Assembly: GCA_030737835.1 (NCBI GenBank)
Contig: CM060857.1
Span: 9,698,797 to 9,762,796 of the forward strand
From: Acorus gramineus
Lineage: Eukaryota > Streptophyta > Magnoliopsida > Acorales > Acoraceae
Reading direction: 5' to 3'
Length of the DNA: 64,000 bases
Positions within the stretch are counted from its first letter, which is position 1. Each line of letters begins with the position of its first letter. Made by a program: the position numbers and the translations under genes. Shown piece by piece: positions 20,939 to 32,152 of this stretch. The notes below the pieces were generated by a model. It saw nothing but the letters and a program-made list of their open reading frames with translations, made no database searches and was not told where the DNA came from.

Positions 20939-21400
20939 TCGATTTTTGCATCTCCAAATTGCAACATCCAGGGTGTGTTCCTAGATGTCAAATGTGGAGA
21001 TCCGAGCTCCAACAACAAGGCTGAAAACAATACCTCTTCCTCCAGAGAGAATTCTCGGGCCAAGCTAATCATCCAAAGTCCAGTCGATCCATGGTGTGCC
21101 CATAAATGACATACACACCTCAAAGGGGCAAACGAGAGGTCGAAGATACGCTGATATCGGATGTTGAGCGGGCTATCTCCGACCCAATGGTCATTCCAAA
21201 ACAAAACCGATCGACCATATCCCACCTTCCATCTGATGGCAGCAGAAAAATGATCTGTTGCGGATAGGATGGCATGCCAAATCCTTGAGATCCTCGGCGA
21301 CACTCGAGGGAAATGAGGCGCCTGATCACCCACTGCACGGTATCTAGCCTCGACAATGTGGCACCACAAAGATTTAATATGTTAAGGCTACAGGAAGGAC
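20939..21400 (-). mobile_element. LINE upstream piece (reverse transcriptase C-terminal linker)
   Basis: The minus-strand frame begins near 21375 (SLWCHIVEARYRAVGDQ) and includes WKVGYGRSVLFWNDHW, the W.vG.G.si.FW.D.W motif between the reverse transcriptase and zf-RVT regions of plant L1-type LINEs. It ends around WMLQFGDAK where the Tat-like LTR begins. The rest of the LINE in the 5' direction is missing or unrecognisable. Confidence 0.8.
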
Positions 21401-21824
21401 TGAAGTAATTAAATCAACGCCCAAGGTGGTTTTATATACTAATTAGTAGAGTATCACAAACCATAGGGAAGGAGACTCTGATCCTGCCCAACCCAAACTC
21501 AAGCAGGTTGGGGTAAGGGGCTGGCCTCATGAGAATCGGACTGGGCCTGTTCGTGTGCGGTTTAAATTTATTTAATCTTGTGTTGGCTTCGGTTATAACT
21601 CCAATGGGACCAATTTGCGCCTTTACTAAGATTATCAATGCAGCACCAACTTCAGCCATGTTGGCTGTTTGGATTTCATGATTTCATGTTCTTTCGAAGT
21701 AAAATGTAGCGCTACAGGACCACACCTTGAATTCCAAATTAATCACTTTACATGAAATGTGAAATTCCTGGCTTACAAATGCCTTCCCATAAATACTTTA
21801 TTGTTTTATTAAAAAAAATTAATT
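21401..21824. other. Unassigned sequence
   Basis: No gene is seen. The short minus-strand frame at 21432-21659 has no recognisable match. Confidence 0.4.
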
Positions 21825-22935
21825 AGAAGTCCTTAAGGACACTTCTGTAATAACAATAGGTCCCTTGACCTTTTTTTTATTTTTTTTAGGTCCCTAAGTT
21901 AGTGGTAGTATTTTGTTTAGGTCCTTCCATCTAACTTTCATCAAATTTTCATCTATTCTAATTTTTTCTCCCTCTTTTACCCCTAAGTAAACATCATTTA
22001 TCTCTCTATCTACCCCAACCTCTCTCTTTCTCCCCCAAACAATTCAACAAGTTGTGAGACCACTTCCACCAGTCCCCCATTATGCCGATCTCGACCCAAC
22101 GCCGATCGCGCCCTCCGATCTTTCCCGACCGTCTCCCGCGTCCCATCCGCAAGCCCAACCCCTTCTTATGACCCCGTTCGTGAGCCCAACCCCCCCTCTT
22201 GCGACCCCCATCCGCGAGCCAAACCCCCTCTCGCGACCCCTGTTCGCGAGCCTAACCCTCTCTCGCAACCCATGCACCAGCCTTACCCCCTCTTGCGACC
22301 CTGTCTGCAAGCTCAACCCCTTCTCGCGACCCTGTCCATGAGCTTAACCTGTTATAGGTATAACAATGTACAAAATGAGCGTAACAGTGTACTCAGTATA
22401 ACATACAAAACCTGTAACAGGTATAACAGTGTACACATTGGGAATAACAGTGTACATAGTGTAACACAAAACCTGATATCTGTAAGAGGTATAACAATGT
22501 ACACAATGTGTGTAACAATGTACACAATATAACATACACAACCTGTAACAGGTATAACAGTGTACATTTTAGGAATAACAATATACACAGTATACATAAC
22601 ACAGAACCGAGAGACAGCTCACGGACGGAACGCGGGACAGTCGGGAGAGGTGGGGGCGCGATCGGCGTTGGGTCAAGATCGGCGCAATGGAAAGCTGGTG
22701 GAGGTGGTCTCACATCTTATTCATTTGTTTGGGAGATAAAGAGAGAGGCTAGGTTGGGGGAGATAGAGAGACAAATCATATTTACTTGGAGGTAAAAGAG
22801 AAAGAAAAAAATAGAATGAATAGAAGTTGGATGAAATGCCCTAAACAAAATACCACCATTAACTAAGAGACCTAAAGAAAATAAGAAAAAATCGAAGGAC
22901 CTATTGTTATTACAGAGATGTCCCCACAAACCTCT
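21825..22935. mobile_element. Long-TIR non-autonomous DNA element, copy 1
   Basis: Inverted arms of about 300 bp (21825-22135 and 22635-22935) share CTGTAATAACAATAGGTCC at the tips and GCCGATCGCGCC further in. The flanks show AATTAATT on both sides (8-9 bp duplication). The centre has about 26-bp repeats of the GCGACCC..CGCGAGCC..AACCCC type (about 22180-22345), then TATAACAGTGTACAC-type repeats (22346-22600). There is no coding capacity. Long TIRs suggest a MULE, but the AT-only duplication leaves this open. Confidence 0.75.
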
Positions 22936-23322
22936 AATTAATTTTTTTTTTTTTTTCCTCCATGGGGTCGGTTTATATACCCAAGTTTAGAACAGCAGAC
23001 GTCAATAAACAAGTGAGAAGGGAACATGACTCTTTCTTGGAAGGCAACCATAGAGACTCACTTAAGGAAATGGGTTTATAAGATCCAAACGCCCCAGCAT
23101 TTTAAGTTTTGAAGAAAACTTAAAAGAAACCTTTTAATTATAAAAAAACAGCTTTACAAAAATCTAACAAAAAATATTCCTTATGGAAAACAAGGAATTT
23201 TATATGCCAATTAACTAGTCATATTTTAATTTTAATTTTAGCCCCGAGAAAGTTTTATAATTTACATGGATATGTATACATTCATTATTTATGCTATTCA
23301 ATTTTTATAAGGGAAATTAAAT

Positions 23323-24790
23323 AGTGGTCCTTGGAGACACTTCTGTAATAACAATAAGTCCCTTGATTTTTTCTTGTTTTCTTTAGGTCCCTAAATTAGT
23401 GTTGACATTTTGTTTAAGTACTTCCATCCAACTTGGATCTATTCTTTTTTTTTTCCCTCTTTTATCCCTAAGTGAACATGATTTGCCTCTCTATCTCCCC
23501 CAATCTCTCTCTTTCTCTCCCAAACAATTCAACAAGTTGTGAGAACGCCTCCACCAGCTCCCCATTGCATCTATCTCAACCCCAACGCCGATCGCACCCC
23601 CGATCTCTCCCAACCGTCTCCCGCGTCCCATCCGCGAGCCCAACCCCCTTCTTGCGACCCCGTTCGTAAACCCAACCCCCCCTCGTGACTCCGTCGGCGA
23701 GCCTGACCCCGTCGACGAGCCTAACCCCCTCTCGCAACACCGTTTGCGAGCTCAATCCCCTTTCGCGACCCGGTCCATAAACCTAACCTGTTATAGGTAT
23801 AAGAGTATACAAAATGTGCATAACAGTATACACAGTGTAACACACAAAACCTGTAACAGGTATAATAGTGTAAACATTGGGAATAACAGTGTACATATTA
23901 TAATACAGAACTTGATATGAACCTATAAGAGGTATAGAATATACACTGTGTGTAACAGTGTATGCAGTGTAACACACACAACCTGTAACATGTATAACAA
24001 TGTACATATTAAGAATAACAGTGTACACAGTGTAACACAGAACTAAATATGAAACTGTAACGATATAACAATGTACTTAGAAACATTAATCATGCCAATT
24101 AATCCAGGTCCGGGGTGAGATCAAGGCTCGAGGGAGGTTGGGGTTGTGAGAGGGGGTTGACCTTGCGAACAGGGTCACGAAAGGGGGTTGGGCTCCCAGA
24201 CGGGGTCATGAGAAGGAGGTTGAGCTTACAGACGAGACGCGGGAGATGGTCGAGAGAGGTCGAGGGGTGCGATCGGCGTTGGGGTCGACATCAGCGCAAT
24301 GAGGGGCTGATGGAGGTGGTCTCACATCTTGTTAAGTTATTTGGAGGAGAAAAAGAGAGGTTGGGGGAGGTAGAGAATCAAATCATGTTCACTTGGGGGT
24401 AAAAGAAGAGGTTAGGCTCACGGACGGGGTTGCGAGAGGGGGTTAGGCTCACGGACGAGATCTCGAGAAGGGGGTTAGGCTCACAAAATGCGGGAGATGG
24501 TCGGGAGAGGTTGGGGGGGCGCGATCAGCGTTGGGGTCGAGATTGGCACAATGGGAGGCTGGTGGATGTGGTCTCACAGCTTGTTGAATTGTTTGGGGGA
24601 GAAAGAGAGAGGTTGGGGAGATAGAGAGAAATCATGTTCACTTGGGGGTAAAAGAGGGAGAGAAAAAATATAATGGATGGAAATTTGATGTAAGACCGAA
24701 ACAAAATATCACCACTAACTTAAGGACATAAAGAAAACAAGAAAAAGTCAAGGGACCTTTTGTTATTACAAAGGTGTCCCAGAGACCTCT
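23323..24790. mobile_element. Long-TIR non-autonomous DNA element, copy 2
   Basis: Same family as 21825-22935: arm tips GGTCC..GACACTTCTGTAATAAC on the left and the matching inverted tip at 24760-24790, with GCCGATCGCACC and AACAATTCAACAAGTTGTGAG in the arms and the same GTGTACAC-type repeats in the centre (23790-24090). The right arm region is extended by a repeated GGGTTAGGCTCAC segment (24410-24490). Flanks are AT-rich (AATTAAAT and AATTAATT). Confidence 0.72.
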
Positions 24791-25560
24791 AATTAATTAA
24801 ACAATGAGCTGATTGGTTTTATTGTTTTTTGTATTATCATATTTAAGAATTGATGCCGACGCGTTCTGAGAACGTACAATGAATCCAAAAGGGTCCACTA
24901 TGATATTTTCAAGTATTTACAGAAAAACTGGCTAGTAGAAATTAAAGGCGCCCTGAACTCGAAATCGCCTGAAATTTTTACTGAAGCTAGATATCGAGGA
25001 GATCTTAAAAAGTTGTCGCTATGCCACAACGCCTAGTTATTTTTTCATTTTTCCTATTTTTATGCCCTCAAAATGGCATTTTTGTTATTTTTAGTAATTT
25101 TTTATATTCTGAATATCTCTTTCGTAACAGTTTGTATTTGATTTCTATCAATTCCAAAAAAAATTTAGGATCCTCTAGATTTAGTTATAACAAATTTTTG
25201 TTTTTACTATTTATGGTAATTTTTAGTATAAAAGAGATATTTATAATTTAGGGTTAGCAGCTTTTGATTAATATATTTTCGAGTTTTATTTTCTTTTTGA
25301 GAATTATGATTTGTTAAAAGATCTCAATGTTTCTTGAATTTTTTTATCCGTTTTTCACTACTTTAAGAATAAACCCAACTAGAATTTAAAGAGAATGAAA
25401 ATTTGTCCAGTTCAACTGGCCAGATCAAATTAGATTTTCAAACAACCGAGAAAAAAAAAATCACTCAAATTTTGTGAGGGCCAAGGCGTTAATTTTATTT
25501 TTTTGGAGGTTATTTTTCAGAAAGCGCTTTTTATTTCTCTTTTACGTTTCACAGTTGACG
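24791..25560 (+). repeat. Possible chromovirus-type LTR remnant
   Basis: The order CGAGGAGATC, GTCGCTATGCCACAACGCC, TATGCCCTCAAAATGGCATT, then TAGTATAAAAGAGATATT (TATA-like, near 25225) resembles Ty3/gypsy chromovirus LTRs that I know. No target duplication or clean TG/CA ends were found. The 76-codon frame at 25021 lies inside it and is not considered a gene. Confidence 0.3.
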
Positions 25561-26016
25561 TTAACTTTAATGTAACATGTCTAGAGGCTTAAAATGAGAT
25601 TTCTGTTGTTCGCTCAATTGGTGCATGCTATATAGTTTAACCAACATGCCCTTATTGTAATAAACCCCGGAGTTTGAATCATGCTTGTTTAATTTCTTTT
25701 TGAATCGCATTGGCATCATAAACACAAAATGAACCATTATAGTAACAAAACTGACAGGAAAACATAATGATAACCAACTTCTCTATGAAGAACATTGTTA
25801 TAACAAGAAAACAAAGACAAAAACACAAAAGAGAATGCCATCCTCATTGAACCTATCGAACATGTAAATCCACTTAAGTTAGCATTCATGTTCACAAAGC
25901 TTTTTGATGTACAGTACTACTTACTAATCAACAACTGGTCTCTCAATGAATTCCAAATGCTTTAATCCACACCTAACAGACACGAATCTAACTCCTCCTA
26001 TAACTAACCAGTACTA

Positions 26017-27581
26017 CTAATCAGTGTAGCATTTGTTTGTCGATAAGCTCGTCGTCGACATCTCACTTTGTACACAATGTGGAGACTCCCACAGCAGGTT
26101 TGCAGACAAACCAAAGGGGAAATCTAACGGCCGAGAGTTCCCCATCTGATGATCTCCTCCATCTCCACCGCCCAACTCCGTGTTCATCTCCTGCCGTGGC
26201 AATCCGAACTGCTGCTGAAGCCCAAAGTCAGTACTAGTTGTGGGTCTGTTTGCATCCCCATTTATGGCTGGAGACAGATTCATAAGCATCGGAGCTTCGA
26301 AAGCCGATGAAAACATATATGCCGGACCAGGGATTTCTGTGTGAATGGGGAGCTGAGGAAGCTTATTGACTGAGAGGTTCATGGGTTTGTAGGGTGGGAT
26401 CTGTATGGGAGGGAAGTTCATGACAGAGGTTGGATGACTGAACTGGATGCATGAAATATTGTTTTCGGATGTGAATTGGGTCCGGTTCGGATTGTACGAG
26501 AACGCGTCGGGGTCTGTGGTGGTTTCGGGTAGCTGAGACACCCATGATTGAGATAGGGCCCTCTGCGCCATGGAATTGGTTTTCTTGAAGATCCTGCATA
26601 TCGCCCACGCATCCTAGAAGATCAAAAAACAAGAAAGGATCACATTGTGTTCACCAGATGCAGGTGACCCAGTTAGGGTTTGATCAATATGGAACTGCAC
26701 ACTCTATGAATCGAACTACACAATCTATTCATCTAACTGTACATTTCGTGTGATAATCCATAATCTCAAATAGTAATAGATTAGTAATATGATAATAGCA
26801 ACAAGATCAATGGTCTCAATGATGACATTTTCAAGTGATACGTAGCTGGAATAATGATAGAAATAACCTTGAATCTCAACAGCAAGAACAATGAAGCAAA
26901 TCTCAGTAACGATCATTTTATAAGAAATAACTAGAACAGTGATAGAAATAAACCAGAATCGCAAAAAAGAGTATTTTTTGGGAGCTTACATTGGCTGGAA
27001 TGGTTTTGTCGATGGGGCGCTTGGGAAGCGAGTGATCGGTGAGGGAGGGCAGCCTGAACTCGTGCATCATCCAATCGGTCTTAACGCCTTTCGCAGCTCT
27101 ACCTTTGTAGAAGACAAGTGACTTCTTGAGGCCAATGCACTTGGTTCCCTCAGAGGCGTATATAGGCCGGTCAGTCCCCGTGGCTTTCCAAAATCCGGCA
27201 CCGGTGACTCTATTCGGGCGCGCACTATTCCTGTATTTCCGGTCCCTCGGGCAGTAGAAGTACCACTCCTTCTCCCCCGTCGGCGACAGCTCTATCGAAC
27301 ATACATAGTCGTTACAAAGAAATGCAAATCAAAATTTACAAAGAAGAAACATGTTTTTGGTTTTCCTTACTTGGAAGGTCCCATGGATCATACTTGTAGA
27401 TGTCAAGTTGTTTGATGAGCTCAATAGAGAGAGGCTTTTGTTGGATTTTCCTCCTCAGATAAAATCCGACCAACTCTTCGTCGGTCGGATGAAATCGGAA
27501 TCCGGGGAGGATCACTTCATCAACCTTGTCCATCTCACTCTTCTCATCCATATGTTTTAGCTTCAATTCACTTAGTGACAC
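26017..27581 (-). CDS. NAC domain transcription factor, FEZ type
   Basis: Plant-specific transcription factor of the nucleus. Three exons are read on the minus strand: 27581-27371, 27291-26990 and 26613-26017 (369 aa), with GTAAGG and GTAAGC donors and AG acceptors keeping the frame. The NAC domain has all its blocks: [13 protein letters not shown] (about residues 25-37), [12 protein letters not shown] (about 60-71), [15 protein letters not shown] (76-90), [13 protein letters not shown] (99-111) and [10 protein letters not shown] (143-152), then [10 protein letters not shown] opening exon 3. The tail begins with [14 protein letters not shown], which I associate with FEZ (ANAC009) and its close paralogues, regulators of root-cap stem-cell divisions; which paralogue this is cannot be decided. 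The first Met (27581) is upstream of a second at 27551 (MDEKSEMDK), which would give 359 aa. The C-terminal region is Pro/Asn/Ser-rich as expected for activation. No damage is seen. Confidence 0.93.
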
Positions 27582-27603
27582 TTAAAACAAATCTAAATAT
27601 GGA

Positions 27604-27620
27604 GGGGGGGGGGGGGGGGG
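27604..27620. repeat. Run of 17 G
   Basis: Mononucleotide run 23 bp upstream of the NAC start codon, so it would be a poly-C tract in the 5' leader of that gene. Confidence 0.9.
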
Positions 27621-27941
27621 AGCTTTGAGAAACTAAGGGTCGGACTTAAGAAGTCAAGTAGAGGAAAACCATGATTGAAGACATGATTAGAAACACAGAA
27701 CATCAAATCTTCTCTCAACCCAACAAAAAAACAAGACTTTAATTTGTTTAACAGCTTAAGCTGTCAAGCAAACTCTACAAAGTTAGAAGGAGAAGACCCA
27801 GTTCACCACCCACACTTGAAACCCTCACTTCAATGCCATTATATGCCTCCTGTGAAGGGTTCTGCTTCCGGAGCTTCGGCCGATCTTTCTGGGTGTGAAA
27901 AATTAAACTGTGTTTGTGTTGTTTTTACAAGACTTAGATAT

Positions 27942-27965
27942 TGTGTGTGTGTGTGTGTGTGTGTG
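27942..27965. repeat. TG microsatellite
   Basis: About twelve TG units upstream of the NAC gene, next to the candidate TATA box. Confidence 0.95.
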
Positions 27966-27967
27966 GA

Positions 27968-27977
27968 GTTTATAAAG
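27968..27977 (-). promoter_or_regulatory. Candidate TATA box of the NAC gene
   Basis: CTTTATAAAC on the minus strand, about 390 bp upstream of the start codon, beside a TG/CA repeat. It is plausible only if the 5' leader is about 350 bp. Confidence 0.3.
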
Positions 27978-28099
27978 GTAATACAGCTTTTGAAAAAATC
28001 AACAGCTACTTAAAGCAAACAATGAAGGTGTTCAAAGTCAGACAGTTGGGATTGCATTTCAGGAGTCTCAAATTTCACTGAAAACAGTTTTGTGATCTT

Positions 28100-31000
28100 T
28101 GTTTAAATCCAATGTGAAGAATCTGAACAAACTGATCTGATCAGCAGTCGTCTATGGGGACTATCAATCATTTTCATTTCACACTTACATTATCCAAACC
28201 TAGTATTATTTATTCCTTTTCAGCATACCAAGACAAGGGTGTAGGCATGTAGCTTCAATGTGTTGAGTATTTTATTCTATCTCCTATTCAGGTTTTTCTT
28301 TTTCTGTTTTGAAGTCAATTAAAAACTGAACAGCTCTCCCAACAATAAGAGAGAGTTCAAATTGTATATTCAAAAACAGAAGATTCTCTGATAATTCCTC
28401 CGGAGAACTCTTTTTTACTTTGTGGGGTTTCCCTTGATCCAAAAATCCTCCACTCATCAAATAAAAATCTACTGCGGCCCTTCTAATACCTTCTTATTCT
28501 TCTAATACCTTCTTATTCCTTATGAGAGGATATATAATAAGATTTACCCTGTCAGTGAATATTTTGGATCTTATGTGAAAAAAGATTAAAAAGAAGATTA
28601 AATTAAGTGGGGCATTGTTCCCTCTATAACCTCCCTCTAAAATTTGAAAATGACACTTCTGCCCTTGTATGTTTCAGGAGTTATGTAAATGCAACCTGAT
28701 TTATATGCGCATATACATGATTTTACACAGTATATGCCAAGGTATAAAAAAACTGGACCGGCCAGAGAACAACTAGTTAATTTAAAAACCAGTAGTTAAT
28801 TTAAAAACCGGCCATGTGATTGTTTGAATCTATGTTCGAAAAGATTTTACTTTTGAAAAGTTAAAAATTTCAGTCACGGGTCCAAATACATTTTTAGCTT
28901 TTCAAACCACCGTTTTTACTTTTTAGGTTAAAAAATATTGCGATTAAAAAGGTTAATAAAATAATATTTTTTAAAAAAATAAGTTTGAAATGCAAGATTC
29001 TAAGAATCTTAATGTTTCAATGGCACATCCGAACGTTATCTAGAACTATAAAAACATTGTAAGGAGCATTAGATGATATCATATAAAAGGGTTTTTTACA
29101 TGTATAGCCATGAAAATATCACATTTTATCAAAATACTCTTGATGAATTACTATTTTCAGCGATACTCCTTAAAATATTTTAAAGGGATTTTTAGTTTTT
29201 AGTCCCTGTAAACATGCCTATTTAGGGATCGATCCCTCCCTTCTTCATTTTTCTTTTTAAGTCCCCATATTCAATCGCCTATTAATTAGTTTTTAGTCCC
29301 GCCGTCAAAAGTCTGTCGTTAATTTGTGAAATATAATTTTATTTTTAAGTCCCTGTAAATTATGTTATTTAGTGATCAGTCCATCTCTTCTTCATATTTA
29401 AGTCCCTAATTTTAAACATTTTTTTCTTATTAGACCATGAACAAAAATAAAAACACGTGTAGTCTGAGTTTTAAACTATAAAAATGACCAACTAAAATTT
29501 TCCTAAGGAAAATGATATTATACTCCCTTAGAAGGGTATTCTAAGAGGTATTCTTGCAAAAATATTTATACTCCCTTAGAAGGGTACTGCAAAATTAACC
29601 CTTTTTTAGGGATATTTGTACTAATAGAATTTCAAAAAAAATATTTTGACAACATAATATTTTTTTGGAGCTATATATACAAAAAAAAACTCTATTAAAA
29701 AAATGGAGTACAACGAGTTGTGAAAATAAATTTTTAGTATTATTTGAATACAATATTGAGCCAAATTGATCCCAGCCTGCCTAAATTGTAGTCCTAATTT
29801 GCACTAGCATGACATAAAATGATATATACAACACCATCATCACATGATCTCTCCCAAATCAAAAATCCTTATTAAAGTTTGATGAAAATCGCATTAGTTG
29901 AAAAAAAATTCGATATGATTACAAATGTGACCTTATATTCAAGTTTTATTCTTGTTGATAGATTAAGATTTACTCAAAAATAAATAAATAAATAAATAAA
30001 AATTAATATTGATCTTTAGAAGAAAAAAAAATAAGTGTAAGAAAATAATTAATGAGACATATACATCGTCTAACGAGATGTATACTTCGATGGATTTTTA
30101 ACGAGGTATATAGAACTGTATTTTAGACTATAAAAAAACCGAGTGTAGCATCCGCTTATTCATTATCATGCCCCCTGAAATGTAGTTAACTGGGGAGTGC
30201 AATTTTTTACTAGATTTTTAAAAAAAATAAGGCCAAGCTGGCACTTTACTTAAATGAGTATTTCCCATAGAAATAAAATAGATTAAAAAAATTCATTGCA
30301 AATTAAATTTTTTAAGTGATTAATTTAAAAAATCCATATTACTCATGTTAATATCTATAAAAACTTATAATACATGAACAATGTAAAAAAAATTAATCCT
30401 TTTGAGATTTAATGTCTAATCACAACAATGTCACTGATTTAAATTTGTTTCAGTTCATTGAATCATATCAGGTTATCAAACTGCAAATATTTTTGCCGAC
30501 CCATTAAAACGTCCAAAAACAAGTTATTGCAATAGTAATGGAGTAAGGTTTAAGTTGTATTAATTAGATTTATGTTAGTTAATTAATGATAGATGGGCTG
30601 TCTCATATAACAACTTTTATTGGGGTTTTTTATTTTTAAATCCTCATAAACCATAAGATTTAGTGATCGATTACTCACTTCTTCATATTTTTGTTTTAAT
30701 TCTCATATTTCAAGGATATGTTCTTTTTAATCCTTGGGAGATACCTATCCTAAATTATTTTATTTTCTTTTTAGTCTCAGGAATGAACTAAAAAGGAACA
30801 TATCCCTTAAATCTGAGGGCTAAAACCAAATATGAAAAAGTGAGGGATCGATCACTAAATTCTATAGTTTATAAGGACTTAAAAATAAAAAATCCTTTAC
30901 TATTGAGATGTCATTGGTTTGCGACTTGGTATAAATATACTATATATATATATAGTTGGATTCATCACAGTCTAGCTTGTTGAACTATGTTCTACTTCTT

Positions 31001-31547
31001 TTACTATGACATCAATTTTTGTTGAAAAATCATCTCAAAATATAACCCAATTAATGCTAATGCTACCATGGCTTAACCTTTTGGTTTCATATTTTGGTAG
31101 CAAAACCAAACTAATCAATTTAAGATGGATATAATCCATGTATTTGGTGTCCTGGTGTCATAATTTTCCAGGATCAGCCTTGATGCTAGGCAGGATGGGT
31201 TACCACCTAAGTTCCCTTACAAGGGCCAGATTCCGAAATTATCACAAGTTGTGTTTAGAAACGAGTTTCAGTAGCTTTTGAAAATTCTACTTTTACAAGA
31301 ATTATGATATATTTAAAATTATTTTAAATTGTAGTCCTAACATTTGAAGAAAGCAAAAACAAAAAAAAAAACAACAAAAACTTTTAATTATAATATACAG
31401 CTTTTTGGGAATCCAACAAGAATATGTTTCCTTGAAAGCTATTATTAAAAGTTGTTTTGAATGAAAATATATTTTCTAAACTCGTTTTCAAATGCTACTG
31501 CAAACAGACCCTAGATGAACTCTTAAAATATGCCTTATATTTAACTT
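28100..31547. other. Intergenic, AT-rich with MITE fragments
   Basis: No gene is seen. Several stretches carry AGTCCCTGTAAA / GGGATCGATCCCTC words (29170-29420) that also occur in the small element at 30622-30897. A further foldback-like stretch at 31250-31512 (GTTTAGAAACGAGTTT and its inverse with CAAACAGACC) is probably a hAT-type MITE. Confidence 0.5.
30622..30897. mobile_element. MITE with about 90-bp inverted arms
   Basis: The left arm GGGGTTTTTTATTTTTAAATCC continues into ATTTAGTGATCGATTACTCAC. The right arm is its inverse, with GTGAGGGATCGATCACTAAAT and GGACTTAAAAATAAAAAATCC. The centre also pairs (GGATATGTTC / GAACATATCC). No clear target duplication. Confidence 0.6.
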
Positions 31548-32152
31548 GGGAAAAATGCATATAGGCCTCTCAAATATTACGAATATCTATATCGGACTCA
31601 TCATTTTTCTAAAAATCCATATAGTCCGCTGATTTTATGGCTTTAATTGATCTACCTCCTGTTGTTAACAGTCTAAAATTAGGGTGTAGTTCAGTTAACC
31701 ATATAATTAAATTACCGTTTTACCCTCGTCTGTTTCACCCCAGACCACCCATCTCTTTCACCCAAATCAGACTCTTTTATTCATCAAAAGAAGTTGAATC
31801 CCCTCCTCCGCAATCCTCCATGGCCCCAATGGTCAAAAATAGGACTGTTGGGAGGAAAAAGACTCTTAGTCGGTGATTTTGTCATTTGTGTACAGAGGTA
31901 TTTTGATCATTTGCGAGGATATCTTTGAATTTTTTTAAATGTTAAGAGGTTATATGAATATTTATTTTCAGGCCACCGTTACGTCACAAAATATTCCATG
32001 AATATTTTTAAAAAATAGACGATAATTTAACTCAGAGCTTATATGCTTACAAGGATAAAAAATAAAATGTGGGGGTTATATAGATTTATTTTAAAAAAAA
32101 GCGGTCAATGTGGATATTAGCAGTGTTTGATAGGGTTACATTAATTTTTCCC
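31548..32152. mobile_element. MULE-like MITE (605 bp)
   Basis: Inverted tips GGGAAAAATGCATATAGGCC and GGGAAAAATTAATGTAACCC remain similar for about 50 bp. The flanking 9-bp sequences ATTTAACTT and ATTTAATTT match at 8 of 9 positions. The 79-codon frame inside (31637) is not supported as a gene. Confidence 0.7.

Noticed and set aside
31637-31876. 79-codon open frame
   Set aside because: Lies wholly inside a MULE-like MITE and matches no family.
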